DNA of 64,000 bases, from contig NW_003129358.1 in the NCBI RefSeq assembly GCF_000003605.2, positions 95,452-159,451 of the forward strand, given 5' to 3'. The notes below the pieces were generated by a model, which was given only the letters and a program-made list of their open reading frames with translations, did no database searches and had not been told where the DNA came from. The DNA is from Saccoglossus kowalevskii. Taxonomy: Eukaryota; Hemichordata; Enteropneusta; Harrimaniidae. Made by a program: the position numbers and the translations under genes. Shown here one piece after another: positions 34,640 through 47,893 of this stretch; position 1 is the first letter of the stretch, and every line of letters begins with the position of its first letter.

Positions 34640-37600
34640 AAAAATCCGGACTACTGTATGTTGGTATTACTCACCATAATCAAGTCTTCCATTGCGGTAC
34701 TGGCTGCGAACACCAACGATGTACATTTATTAAGCGCGGCAAAATGAATATGAGCGGACGATAGTTTATGTAATTCGGTCGTATGGGTGGTGTGTTCTCT
34801 CACGTGACTGAAATATATTGGTATATAAACCAATCATGGGCAGGATCGCCGCCTTGACGATTATGTCATCTCTTTAGTTCAACGTTTTTTTTTTATTCTA
34901 CAGAAACAACACGAGTACTAATCAGATGTGCTGTACACTCTTTTAAATAAGGTGTCGTGCCGCGCACCGAAGTTTATTATCGCTATGCCAACAGATTTAA
35001 ATGATCAGATATCAGTTTGAATTCTGTTTCAATAGCTGAATAAAATATCGATGGGTCAGAAGAGCGATTGAGCCCCACGGCGCATTCTATGCATGCAGAT
35101 CACGTGATTACTGACACATATTTATTCACAACGTAGATGTGTGTGTTTCTGCTTTTTCGGAGCACCCAGAATGCTTTGAAAATCATGTATATATACATAT
35201 ATTTATATTGGCAACTGAAGAATGCAAAAGATGGGTGAAAGAAAGACGTCACTTTAAATGCCGCATGTTACGTTTACATTTGAGATATTAAATACATCAA
35301 AATACTATATACATCAGGATATGCTGGTACAGTTTCTACACCCAGAGAACTGACGTGTTTAAATGGGTATTCATGTCATGAATACATTGTGTAAAATTTA
35401 AAATATAAATGTAACATAATCTTAAAAATAAAATTAGACCTAAAGTAAAACGGAAAAAATAGTTAATGCATTTCTGTTCTTTGTTTTACACAGGGTACTT
35501 ACTCATGTTAAACACTTCTCTGATCGAACCCCTGGTGAGTACAAGTATCGACGCATGTTTATTCTTCTTAACAACCAGCACACACTCACACATTGATGTA
35601 GGATACGTGATGTTCATAAATCCTTCTAATTTTTAACATACACACAAAGCAATCATTTCATTCACTTGACAGTTTACACGCAGTGGATTAAAAGTGGACA
35701 CATATCCGTGCATTACACAAATTAAACATTACCATTGTATTGTGTGTATGGATCGTGGTAGCAGAGCATTATTTAAAAAAACAAATTTCACACTGACCAA
35801 AATATAAATTACAAAATTCTATAAATTGGAAATATAAAATGAAGTTCAAGGATAAGAAACCATTTATATGGTTTGTTTGATTATTCATTATTAATCCACG
35901 GGGATTCCATGCATGGTATACAACGCATGTAAAACGTCTGTTTGCACGGATTTAAAACACGCGCCGCGCAACGGGCGTGGCAACAATGCATATGTTTATT
36001 GCAAAGCCCAGTGACAAAGAGGGCACACATCGTGGGAGATATACTTCCTGAGCCGTACAACAAGATACCTGTTTCTGTTTTGTAAAGGTTATTTCATTCA
36101 AAGACTCGTCATCATGGATTACCCACCCAATTATGCGAGTAGTTTGGCCAAATGATAACCATTCAATCAGAGATAAAAACAACTGGTGATTTTCTCGTGT
36201 GTTTTATGCCTTCCTCTTCGAAGACCAATCATTGCGAGTGTCCTCAATAAAGAGACGATCTTTGGCGTTTCCATTTTTCGCTAATGAACAAAAAAGTGTC
36301 AGGGTGTATGTCGTTTTTTTTCGATCGATCAATATACTTTGTGCTGAAAGTCTCTAATACAATCAATATGCTCGCCCCGTGTTACAAGTATATTGAGGGT
36401 GTTTTTCGAATCCGATTGTAGACTAATTGCCTGAAACCATAAAGCATGCTCTCTCGGGCAGCAGTGAATAAGGTAAGAGTAGTTGAATTGATACGAACGT
36501 AGCCTTTCAGTAAGCAACCATTTATAATCGATACAGTTTATATATACAGTCGGTTATTATATATTACTATAGTTGTTATTTAGATTCCAGTCTTATATAT
36601 ATATATATATAATCCACGCTGAACATTCGTCTGAGTGTGTGGGTCAGTTAAATTAACCATACATATACTTTCGTGGCATAAGTACTATGGTTTGTTATCG
36701 CAAGATAAGGACAAGCACAGAATAGGCAATCTGGAATTACGATGTCTACGAAATTGAATTGTATAACGGATTTTCCATCAAATGCAGCTCTGTGGATGCA
36801 ACTGTGGATCACAGAGAGTATTCGAGGAATTAAATTCAAAACAAGCGAATTACGAAGGCTTAGATTCAAACATATTTTAGAATCATGCATAGCAAATACA
36901 AATTGGCATGATCACTATTTCAATATTATCTAAAAGGTCTTCATGTATTTTTAAGTCTATGTAAGTTACATAGACTTTTCACTTATACTCAAAATATTGA
37001 CTTGGAACAAAATGTTCTCCGTATTTTTGTAAAAGAAAATAGTAAAATTAGTATGCAAGACTTAGCTGGAAGTATCTGCATGGACATGACTCACCAGTAG
37101 ACACGAGGGTTTCACCTACTTTACATTGTGGCATAGAAAACTCTGAATTAATTACAACCTAGATTATGTGATGAACATATAATCGTTTATTTTATTTAAT
37201 AATTTATAATCACCGGTTGTTTTATTTATACTCCGTATATCAAATAAACACCATTGTCTACATATATATGTATGAGTGTGTTCCTCTTAGACAAATAATA
37301 GCCCCATAATGCGTCATTGTCTACTATGGTATCTCTGAGTAATAAGTCAGATCGGTACTAGCATAATTTTCATCAAAATCGTTCTTCCCGATTTTAGCTT
37401 GAAGTCAGTAAGTACATTTGGTGTTGTTAGTGCGAACTTTGCCGGTGGGGTTGATGCATTATCTTCATTATTCACAGCTGAACTCATTCCCATTATCAGT
37501 GTTGCTTGTCAGCTGGAGTGCGAGTCATTTCACGCTATGTATATGTATATATTTGACCGTTTTGTATTATTATGGTCTATTGGGGTTTCTATTCATAGTA

Positions 37601-38530
37601 TACAGGGAATATACATTGATGTCATAATAGATAAACAGCTTTTGAAAATGACAACCGTCCTCTTCTCTGAATGTTCTATCAATCATAATTCATGTTAGTA
37701 ATACAACCAAAAAGAGCGATATCACCCTGAATTAAACACTTAATACTTATGCTGATCGAGATGATGAACTGTTACGAAAACCCATTTTTAGAGACCACGC
37801 CCACCTTCGAGATACCATGCCCAAATTGTAACTCCATTAACGGTTACCTGAACTTTGAGTAACGGACAACATACATTTTTGTTGTTGCTGAAAGTCCAGA
37901 TTTAGTAACTCAAAATTGAATTAATAGTTAACCGAACTTCGAGTTAAAATTTAGTTCATCGGTTGTTACACAACAAATCCGTGATATCGCAACAGTGTCG
38001 AACTAAATCATTACGATTTGTGATATGACAAGAAATCCGCTTTGGTATTTTCATGGCAGCCATTTTTGACGTTGCGTCAAAACAGTTTCATGGTCATTCT
38101 TTGGGCTGGCGTTTTAATGATCCCAAGACAATGTGATGGATTTCTTGGCTACAGGTGGCCTACGATCATATGGCTCATCGAAAACTATTAATCAGTTATA
38201 AAGTTTCAAATTATATATGTAATTGTGCTGTACGTAGTTTTATCGATTTGGTTACTATGCTGGTTATGGTGTTGCAGCAGAGTTCGTCGTTGTCGTTAAG
38301 ACGTACTGTCGTTGGATGCGCACTGTAGTCTGCAACTGACGTCATCACACTCTGCGGAGAGAATCTACCAGCCAAACTGTTTGTAGGATTGTAGTGTATT
38401 GTGGATTGTTTGTTAGTCATTTGTTTTGTGGTCTTGGTCTTGTACACTCCTTTTTTTGTCTGAATAGGAAATAAAATATTAAATTTGCACAAAATAAAAA
38501 GATCGTATATAGATTAAAATAAAACTTTGA
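34640..38530. other. No recognisable gene
   Basis: AT-rich sequence with a (TA)n run near 36595-36612. The phrases TTACCTGAACTTTGAGTAAC (about 37844) and TTAACCGAACTTCGAGTTAA (about 37927) are diverged copies of one word, possibly part of a small repeat. The 99-codon frame at 37.4-37.7 kb has no motif I know. Confidence 0.45.
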
Positions 38531-38692
38531 TTAAAGCGGGAGGGTCGTCACCTGCACACGCGCGGGAATTGAGTCCCAAGCGACGATAACAACGCACGCT
38601 AAAAACGCAAAGGCTCATGGGTAGGGTGTTTGTAAACAATGACACGCTATGGCCATCTGACGCATGCGCAGGTGACGACTCCTCCGCTTTAA
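38531..38692 (+). mobile_element. TTAA-flanked CpG-rich MITE, copy C (most intact)
   Basis: TTAAAGCGGGAGGGTCGTCACC at left and GGTGACGACTCCTCCGCTTTAA at right are near-perfect inverted ends with TTAA at each edge. The body has GAATTGAGTCCCAAGCGACG, GATAACAACGCACGCTAAAA, CTCATGGGTAG and GACACGCTATGGCCATCTG, matching copy A almost base for base. It is 162 bp with no coding capacity. Confidence 0.88.
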
Positions 38693-39157
38693 TATTTGAA
38701 CATGGTGAAATATTTTCCTTTGTGTATTTTAGGTTTTAGTCATTCGTTACGTTTTACTGCGTCTTCTGTAGTCCAAACTATGAAATTAGGGATTGTTTCT
38801 GAATAACGACTCGTTATAATATGAGCTGCTGGGTAAGTAAAATGTATGCACAATACATTGTCTATACTAGTATGCTAATATTATTGATACTGTGGTGTAT
38901 TTCACGCGAACACCTTTTGTACGCTGTATGACGATTTTGTTCGTTATTGGAAATTCTGAAGAATAAAGGCGAAAGCTTGTTCACTTTTTTACTTCGTGGC
39001 TGCATTACGCGAAGTCCATAACTACATTCTTTTTTTTTCGTTCTTTGCAATCTGTAGACCGGGTTTTGCCGTGCAGAAAATAGGAGTATATGCCGTTGTC
39101 GGCCAGTGGCCATAAACAGTCCTATCAACACTTAAAACATTAATAGATTTAGTAAAC

Positions 39158-39394
39158 GTGCGTGGTGTTAAAAATAAAAAGTTCACTCAACGGGGTGAAC
39201 TAATTTCCCGTATCACTAGAAAACCGTTTAATTATATCTTTTCTGTAAAAACACACGTTTCAAGTATGATAAAGGAATATCTTCAGTTTGATGAGATGGC
39301 GTTACGTGATCATTTTCGGCATCTCCATCCACGTAATAACAATCCCATTAAACTAATCTGCTTGGTAATTGCAAGCATCTCAGAAGTTATCTGA
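39158..39394 (+). CDS. Unrecognised short coding-like ORF
   Basis: A 78-codon open frame with a basic N-terminus (MRGVKNKKFTQRGELISRIT) and DEMALRDHFRHLHPRNNN further on. I recognise no family. It is isolated, and the frame is open for some codons upstream of the Met, so it could be an exon or element fragment. Chance is a real possibility. Confidence 0.15.
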   Translation: MRGVKNKKFTQRGELISRITRKPFNYIFSVKTHVSSMIKEYLQFDEMALRDHFRHLHPRNNNPIKLICLVIASISEVI

Positions 39395-40244
39395 TGTCAG
39401 TCTCTAAATACACTGTCTCTAAACAAGCATGTTTTCTAATTCACTATTTCTAATTCACGCCCTTGTTTTAACCCTTTGCGAGAGAATAAGGTAGACTTGT
39501 TTAATTTCTATAATATTATTATTGTTATCTGTGTATGATACTATCATATGTAAAAAAAACATGTTGTGTAACGCTAAAATTCCATTAAGTAAAAATGTCA
39601 AATATACCAGGTACATGGTCATCCTTTCTAATAAGAGGATGTATAGTCAATCCCCGGCACATTTGAGTAATGAACGTACGGGAACTTTTCATTAGATTTG
39701 CTTTTAAATTAGTTTTGTTGCCTTGAATATAATATTATGAAAACGAATGAATAAATTAATTTCACTGAAATAAATCTCTAAATGTTATAAAAATAACAAC
39801 TGTTAGTCTCGTGAAATAGTTTCACTATCGTTATTACGCTATACATAATTTTATATAAACGGATACTATTATTGATGATAGTTTGAAAACTTTGAACACA
39901 TATGTTATCATAAAAACAATGATTATTGTTTAGCAATGCAAAATATATAATTTCAGAGCAAATTTAAAAAATACATATATAAAGATAAATTGTTTCATGG
40001 AGTCCGGTGAACAGTTTCAATTTTTGGTTTTGGCGAATTTTAATTATGTTGTTTTCGTGGGAAGTTGCAACGGTATATGGCTTGAGGATTGGGTAATACT
40101 GAATGATTGCATCAAGATAATCATTTACAGAATGGAAATAATGATTGCCATTCCAAACAAAGATGTGATATTCACATAGTTTATGGATATTTAGTCTAAA
40201 TGCAGACTAGGTGGTGAAGTGTGAATAGGACTATCAAATAATGT

Positions 40245-40910
40245 AATGAGTCACTGGTTCTGCAGCAGAATTGGTTGTAATAATAACAGGGCGTATAACA
40301 TAGGTTTCTAGGCGTTTTAGTGTGGTGTGGGAGTTTATTCTAGATTTTGGGAGCTGTAACTGAGAAAGCCCTCTCAGGGGATCTTGGGCTTATGGGGTGT
40401 TGTTTAGTTGAGCTGAACACTGGATGAAGATGTATAAGGAGAAATGGGATCAGATAAATGTAATCAGAGGCGAGGATATTATAAGCTTTATAAGTTATCA
40501 ACAGTATTTTGTATATAATCCATTTATGGGCAGGTATCCAATGAAGTTGATAAACGAGCGGGGTAATATGTTTATTACACTTGTTACATGTGGCGAGTCT
40601 GGCGGCAGAATTCTCGATACGTTATAATGTAAATGAGTGTATTAGGCGCTCAGTTGGATCTTGGACGAGATTTCCAATTTTGTAAATGCCAAAGTTAGTT
40701 GACTTACAAATGTTTTGACGTGATATTTAAATTGTATGCTGTTGTTAACAATGACTCCAAGATCATTGGCAACTGAAACTATAGATATAAAATCTGAATG
40801 TTTACGGAATTTGGAGCTCACGATGAGCAGTTTTGGCATCGTTTTTCTGTGCCCATGTTCCAGTTTTGGCATATTTCAATGCATTTTGCAATTTCTGGCA
40901 ATATGAGTGT
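40245..40910 (-). mobile_element. CR1/L2-like LINE, C-terminal part of the reverse transcriptase
   Basis: On the minus strand, frames show LQNALKYAKT, then VSSKFRKHSDFISIVSVAND, then LGVIVNNSIQFKYHVKT (the LGVI.D.....HV block after the RT palm). Next comes RIENSAARLATCNK, then HITPLV, QLHWIP and YKILLITYKAYN, then SPERAFSVTAPKIWNKLPHH. This is the usual C-terminal order of CR1/L2/Rex-type LINE polymerases. Stops and frame changes break it several times. The catalytic palm is absent, which is usual for a 5'-truncated copy. Confidence 0.88.
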
Positions 40911-43020
40911 TTTATATAATAAAATTAGAATTGATTTCGTGCAATAATTTCTACCTTGTGTTGAACTGAATTGTTCATGTCATCAATATGGCTTTTGATG
41001 AATAATTACCCCTAACATAATATATGATAGTTACGCCCTCAGTCAGCTTTGCGTTGAACCGCAAACATGCCTTTGAGGGGTTTTGATTTGCTACCATTTA
41101 GTGCTAGTTTGTTCACACTACACAAGATGTCTTATGGTAAAATTACAATGCAAGATGATGGGAAATATACAGTAAAAGATGGGAAGTAGTCCACGTATAA
41201 GTCCACGTATTCTGGGCGTTTTTCCTTAAGGTACTATAAAAAAACATTATTTTCGCTTGGAATTAATTCCTTGGAAGAGATGGTTCAGTGAAAATAAAAT
41301 CCAGCGAATATACCTTTTTTTCTATATTTTACATTCAACTTCAGTGGAAATAAATTCCATACAAAACACCCAAAAAGGCTTTTCATAGAAAATTAATTTT
41401 AGCTAAAATAAAGTATTCTACAGTAGTTGCATACATACAAGGTGGGAGCTTAGTCTGTCGCAAAAGTGAGAGATTGACTCAGAGGTAGTGTTAACGCAAA
41501 CTTATACGTTCTGGAAGACAGTGAACATGTTTGGTTGCACGCACAAAAATAGCCACTTATACCGAAAAGGTTTAAATAAATTAATTATGAGGGATATTTC
41601 ACATGGTGTCATGGTGTTCCATTCGAATCTGATTATTTTGGGATAAGGCCATAAAAGGACATTGAAACACATTATTATTATATACTCAATAACACTACAG
41701 TTTCTCGTGGTGTTTTTCTAATATTTACAGCAGCGATTTACAAATTGCTAAAACCTATGACCGACAAACACTGACAATTTACAACATTATAGCGTGTTCT
41801 AATGCGGTCCCGTGCGACCTATACAACACGTGTAACAAATTGTGTTCGATGAAATATGTAACCTATATCGGCATGCTTTACGCGTGTACGATTTATCGGC
41901 TCTGGCCAAAAGTGTGGCGTTATAATCGGTTATTTCTTGTGGTCTTTCGATCAATATACGAGTAATAAGACAAAGGAATGTTTAAGGACGCAGCACTAGG
42001 CAAGTTCAACACAATTTCTCCCATCAACTAAGCATTCTCTAATTTCAAATACCCCGAAGCACATATGCTTTATGATTTCAATGCTTGAAATAACTCCACC
42101 CTCTTAACAACAAACTAACATTTTCATGCCAGTTGATTTAAAGTTTGCAATGAGAAGCTTTTGCCAGTAACATTGTGGATTATCTCCCATTATTACAAGG
42201 AATGACCAGCTGCAACACAGTCGCTGATTGGCTACTCGCGCTGTCAATCACTTAGAATGAGCATAAATATATATAATGAGTGGATTGAATCGCTAATACT
42301 GTTTTGATCGTAGCAAGAATAGAAATCGACCACTTACATTTACATTAGGGCCATGGTGGCTTTCATATACAACTTATATGGGCACGCACTTGCTTCGTGA
42401 TAAACACATAAGTCCGGAAACAACAAAAGAAGAATCGAGGGGTCCATAAATTGCCAAAGCAGACATGACGTCAGTTATACAGGGAAAGTCGATTTAGTTT
42501 GTTAACAGTAATAGAATCCCTCGCATCACTGCGCAATTAAAACAGAAAGAAAAAACTACGTTTTATCGCATGCAATCAGAATTCCGAACTCAATAAATTA
42601 AAATAAACATGATATCATACTCAATACAAGATAATTATAAATATACCGATCATTTTTGTTTATCTTTTTGTAATAAAAATTACACACAAATTACGAGCAT
42701 AAAGGCACGCAGTAGAGGACTTACGACATCTTCGAAACGTTTTTAAGTTGTCACTGTAAGTAGACGTGCACTTCACTAAGCCACAGTAAATGAACAAATT
42801 ATTGTAAACGAGTCTTTCTTTTTCTGTAATTTGAGTGATGTACATTTTGATGTACTATACCCCGATTTCAAGAATTGATGATTTTCGATTGATTGTATTT
42901 CACAATAGGTGTGTTACTAAAGTATATGTTATGCATTCAATTCATGTGCACCAGTAAACTGTGAGAAGGGCAGTCGTGACATTCTTAAATTAAAACACTA
43001 CAGAGAGCACTGTGTGATGA

Positions 43021-43338
43021 ATGGACATTGCTTGTGGGAATACCTTAGATATCAGTGTTTGGTACATACTGGCGCGACAGGTAGAAAGACAACATGTATC
43101 AGGACGCCAAGAAAATGCATTTGTCGACAATTGTGACATTGGTGGATTGGAAAACTCCTTAAATATATCTCAAACGTCGGTCAAAGGTGATAAAACTGTC
43201 CATGTCCTGCGCGCAATTAATGAACTGCTCCACCTCCAACCATACATTTCCATCGTTTTAATGGGCTGTCGGGTGTGGTTGACATACGGCGGCTATTCGC
43301 TGTGCTTGGCTGGCCTCGGGCTTGGTGCATTCCTGTAA
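43021..43338 (+). CDS. Unrecognised ORF, 105 codons, hydrophobic C-terminus
   Basis: The frame is hydrophilic first (ARQVERQHVSGRQENAFVDN) and ends in a hydrophobic stretch (SLCLAGLGLGAFL) that could be one membrane segment. I do not recognise it. The local GC is higher than the surroundings between about 43180 and 43330. No splice signals or neighbours support a gene. Confidence 0.18.
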   Translation: MDIACGNTLDISVWYILARQVERQHVSGRQENAFVDNCDIGGLENSLNISQTSVKGDKTVHVLRAINELLHLQPYISIVLMGCRVWLTYGGYSLCLAGLGLGAFL

Positions 43339-44086
43339 ATTGTTAAGACTTCCTGCAATCTACTGTCAAATACTCGTAAATCTTTAGGTTTTTCAAACGC
43401 CCTACTATAAATGAAAATAGCATCCACAATGATATAAGAAATGTCGGAAATGTGATATTAATAATTTAATATTTTTCCATCTTATTTATTACTTGGAATA
43501 TTATTAATTGGGAACCCCTGTGTCCTAGGTACCATCCAGTAAACATGCATAAAGTGAACATATATTTTGAAAAGTGTGTTTGTATGGTTTTAAGTAGAAA
43601 CATGACTCGTGGGATTGAAAGAAAAATATCATATTACAATTTAAAACTACTCCAACAATATTAAATGTAATTAAATGTCTATGAAGTTCAACATCAATAA
43701 CTGAAGTCAATTACTATTCTTAATTTATATCATCTTACTAATGTAATAACAATGCATTTGACACATTGGAAGCGATGTAAATTATCGGCAAATTGCAAGG
43801 TGTTAAAGAATTTAATCGTTTTAAAATGATTACGGTTATATTAATAAATTGTATCACTGCACTGTTACATGCAACTAGGGACCTAATTAGTAAGTAATGT
43901 AGATTGGGGTTATTTTACTGCGTCTCAAGAGACCCTAAGGACGCTCAGAATACAACATGTGCTGGATTAAACACCAAACAAACATTGTGTAATTGCTTTG
44001 AACTTTAAAGTTAAAAATCGTCAATTAGTTGTTTTTGTTCATCCTCTCGACACTTTGGTTAAAAACGTGAGCATAATTTAATCTAT

Positions 44087-44594
44087 AAAAAATGCTATAT
44101 GAATTAGAAGTACAAATTATAATGCAGATCACGTATCAATCGATNNNNNNNNNNNNNNNNNNNNNNNNNNNNNNNNNNNNNNNNNNNNNNNNNNNNNNNN
44201 NNNNNNNNNNNNNNNNNNNNNNNNNNNNNNNNNNNNNNNNNNNNNNNNNNNNNNNNNNNNNNNNNNNNNNNNNNNNNNNNNNNNNNNNNNNNNNNNNNNN
44301 NNNNNNNNNNNNNNNNNNNNNNNNNNNNNNNNNNNNNNNNNNNNNNNNNNNNNNNNNNNNNNNNNNNNNNNNNNNNNNNNNNNNNNNNNNNNNNNNNNNN
44401 NNNNNNNNNNNNNNNNNNNNNNNNNNNNNNNNNNNNNNNNNNNNNNNNNNNNNNNNNNNNNNNNNNNNNNNNNNNNNNNNNNNNNNNNNNNNNNNNNNNN
44501 NNNNNNNNNNNNNNNNNNNNNNNNNNNNNNNNNNNNAAAAAATGCTATATGAATTAGAAGTACAAAATTATAATGCAGATCACGTATCAATCGA
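44087..44594 (+). repeat. 58-bp direct repeat flanking a 392-base assembly gap
   Basis: The sequence from AAAAAATGCTATATGAATTA to CACGTATCAATCGAT occurs just left (44087..44144) and just right (44537..44595) of the N run 44145..44536, differing only by one extra A. This is either a tandem repeat that broke the assembly or the same contig end placed twice. Confidence 0.85.
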
Positions 44595-44639
44595 TGTCAA
44601 ACTGAGATAAGAGACGATGTCGAATCGCGGGGCACTTGT

Positions 44640-44870
44640 CTGTTTCTTCGAATCGGGGATTGATTTGTCTCTAGGGGAACTGAATCCAGTTTTGTCAATT
44701 ATTGCGCTTTGCAGTGTTGTAGAGCCTATGGGGTGTAATCGTATTTCCAGGGATTGGTCAAAGGAAATTATCGTCCCATTTTTATAGAGGGCTGTTAACA
44801 AACCAGAATACTACAAACCAATTACCTCATTCAGATTTTCACTTGTATATTACATAATCGTCTAACTTCA
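44640..44870 (+). mobile_element. LINE reverse-transcriptase fragment (RT start region)
   Basis: One frame reads RISRDWSKEIIVPF, then NKPEYYKPITSF, matching the IP.DW..G.IVPI.KKGD...P.NYRPI.L block at the start of LINE reverse transcriptases. Upstream, LGELNPVLSII resembles the preceding N.L...L..LFN block. A stop lies where KKGD is expected. Similarity fades after 44870, so it is a fragment. Clade unresolved (CR1, I or RTE). Confidence 0.6.
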
Positions 44871-47778
44871 TTGATTATATCAGCCTAGTTTGGCATACAT
44901 GTTAAGTATCCATGTCACAGCACAATTAGTTTGGGAGCACAAAGTTTATAAATAACACTTACTGATTGCATCGTCACTCCAGGAATATTAAAATGGCTCC
45001 TCGTGTGTACGTTATTTTTTATTAGTGTTACTGAATTATGTTAAAAATATTATTAAATATTATTGACTTATGCAAACCATATGCAATTTCTGTGAAGAAT
45101 TAAAGCCCAGGACGAGGACTCTTCCGGGAAATAGTGTCAGACACTTCATAACGTGTCCATGCCGCAGGCCGAGATATTTCATCGCGAGAGAGGATTTTAT
45201 ATTAGAAAGTATTCGAGTACGATGGTTTTGAACTGGGAAAAACGATCATGCTCTACGAAAGTCCTTGAATGTGTGTTACCCAATGCGTGTGTGCGTACAT
45301 GTGTGCACGATCGTCGGCTTGTCTTAATTTGTAGTAATTGTTCCAATAAAATGTGCATAATCAAATGTGACCCTCTAGACATGATACGCGTAATGATTAA
45401 ATATACATGACCTAACTCGGACCATCATAGTCCCAAAAATACAATTGTTAGACATCGTGTTCCAGGTAGATCAATAAACAATGTGTATATCAAATCGCTC
45501 ACTGTGTGGGTTCCACGTTTGAACCTAGCTTAGGTGTGTTTTTCCCAGCAAAACGTGTTGAAGTTTCCTTTTCATGCCATGTGATCTTTATAAAAGTCAA
45601 TAAATGCATAGAACATTATAATTTAATACAAAACAGGGATTTATCTTCATACTCATTGTTCCACGGTTTAAACTCGGTAACAGGACATTTAGTGTTTATA
45701 AATACCTAATTACTCAAGTAGCACTAGGTAGGTTTACATCACTGTTCCTCGTTAACAATTTCAGGGTTATTTAGTCTAAGAAAGCATATATTGCTGGTGG
45801 TCGTATTTTTTTTGAAAACTCACATTTCTTGTCTGTAAGTAAACATCTTTTACAATATTTATATATAAAACTGTTAGCAATTATATTTATGTATAGTTCT
45901 ATATTTTACTTGGTCACAGTGTGTTTGTCTAAGTAACTCTCAGTTACCACTGTATCCACCATATCTGTATTATACACTCAAAATTACTTTAAATAGACAT
46001 TATCCGTGGCAGTATTAAAGAATAGAACCGTCCCACATAATGTCATCACTGGGAAATACAACATGTACAGTTTCGTCCGTCCATTCCAATAATAGTGAAT
46101 GTTCAAATCATCACATTAAATATTAACAGTATCAATTCATTTATTAGGCCTATGTATCATGTTCGATAAGAGGAATAATTGTAATCCTCAATATTCTGAC
46201 AGGTGCTACTCGAACTGTGCAGTCAATTGTGACCACTTCTACATACGGCAGAGAGCAAAGCTATGTTAGACTGTGTTAGACTTGACAATATGATTTAATT
46301 CGCATTATTGTTGACGTTATAACGTCTACAATGAAATTGATATTTACTAAAAAAAAATAAAGTCAGAGACCAATGAGAGTAGTACTAAACAAAGATCACT
46401 GCATTTACAGTCGCTCTGTAATCTCCTGTCTCTGTCTCATAGCATACCAAAGCTAAATAAGACAATAAAATGAATTTGGAATTTGTGTGTGGAGTAAAAG
46501 TGTGGTATATACATAATGGTAAGATTTGGTGAGAATCTTATTCATTATTTATTTGGCTTTTGTTAATTAGCTCACGCGATCACTCCGCTCGTCCGGAGAA
46601 ATCTCTTTTCAGTGAGAGTGTTTTTCAGTGAGAATTCTGGCCCTATATTTTTCTTGAACTCTCGAGTTTGCTCATGCTACGCGTACGTGATTGCCAATCA
46701 AGATGTTGATAGTTTTCAAATCTTGCCAGATTAGTTTTTACAAATACATATTATAAAATTTATTTCAGAATCTTGAATTTAGCATGCAAATTTAGTCGAT
46801 GTACATAAATATATCTTTTTTTTAGTGTCTCGCACTCTAACCTTTTCTTAAGTGGAGTTGTTTAACTGAATTGTCGAAATGTTTTAAATAATATATATTT
46901 GTGGGTTTTGATTGTTGTAATAGACTCTATATCAAAGCATGCTTGTTAAAGAATCTACTCTGCTTGCACCATTGTGAGTTATACATGTATGTCCTGATCT
47001 ATCATTCAACATTTGTAAGCTAAATATACTACACAAGGCAAGAAAGAATCTATCAAAAACATTGATTTCGCTGTTTTTATACAAGCGACACTTATTGACC
47101 GAGTCTATAACATACTCAAAACGACTCATTGAGAAGGTATTTACCTTTCTGTTAATGTATTACTATGATATTTACAATGTGTTATGCTTTTGAGATATGT
47201 TTGTCTCAAATGTTTTACCATGTGTCTGTTGACATGGGTTGTTTATGTTTGAACACTTTAAGGTGACAAAATATTAAATGGTCAGCCTTTTCTTCCATTT
47301 ACTCATGGAGTTGTTGCTATGCAAATGAGTTGGCAACTTTAATGGCAGCTCACATTTTTGGTACCAGATTAAACGAAGTAACTAATGTTCGCTCTACACG
47401 CATCCAATGATGTGCTCGTGGTTACAGTATTACACTAGGAATGACGTACGTGTTTAGATTGCTGTGTAATATACATCTGGAAAATTTCCGTCAGGAAAAT
47501 AGTGAACAGCTTGAGACTCTTAAGGAGACGATTTTCACAAGATGCGGGCTAATTGACGCCCTCAGCGAGGTTGTCCACTGCGAGGTTCTGTTGTGGGTGT
47601 GACTCTGTTGAGTACGTCATTATCTTGTACGTCAGACCTGAAACATTTTATGACATGCACTCTCACTCCATCACAAACGATTCATGACCCTGATGTAGTT
47701 CAAATGAACATTTTGCAGGCAAGTTGTTGAATGACAGGAGATGGACTATTTTAGTGATTCCATCACGGCAAGCAAAGA
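44871..47778. other. No recognisable gene
   Basis: AT-rich sequence. Short frames near 45.15-45.7 kb have no known motif. A phrase TCAGTGAGAGTG is followed closely by TCAGTGAGAATTC near 46608-46635 as a small local duplication. Confidence 0.45.
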
Positions 47779-47893
47779 ATGAAAGTGAACAAATATGGCG
47801 ATGAAGGCAACAAATGGAACACTGTTTTAGGGCAAAAATAAATTACGTGATTATCTTACTCTGAACGAGATGACAGCGGTCATTTACGCCTAA
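47779..47893 (+). mobile_element. Fold-back element, partial copy F3 (right arm)
   Basis: AAGTGAACAAATATGGCGAT, then TTTTAGGGCAAAAATAAATT, then CTGAACGAGAT and CATTTACGCCTAAGGTTTAT, follow the right arm of copies F1 and F2 in the same order. I could not find the left arm, so this copy seems truncated or too diverged on that side. Confidence 0.5.

Noticed and set aside
43021-43338. Reading the hydrophobic end as part of a transporter or second GPCR
   Set aside because: No family motif could be matched; kept only as an unrecognised frame of low confidence.
44092-44610. 172- and 153-codon frames across the 392-base gap
   Set aside because: Almost all codons are N; only the direct-repeat edges are real sequence.
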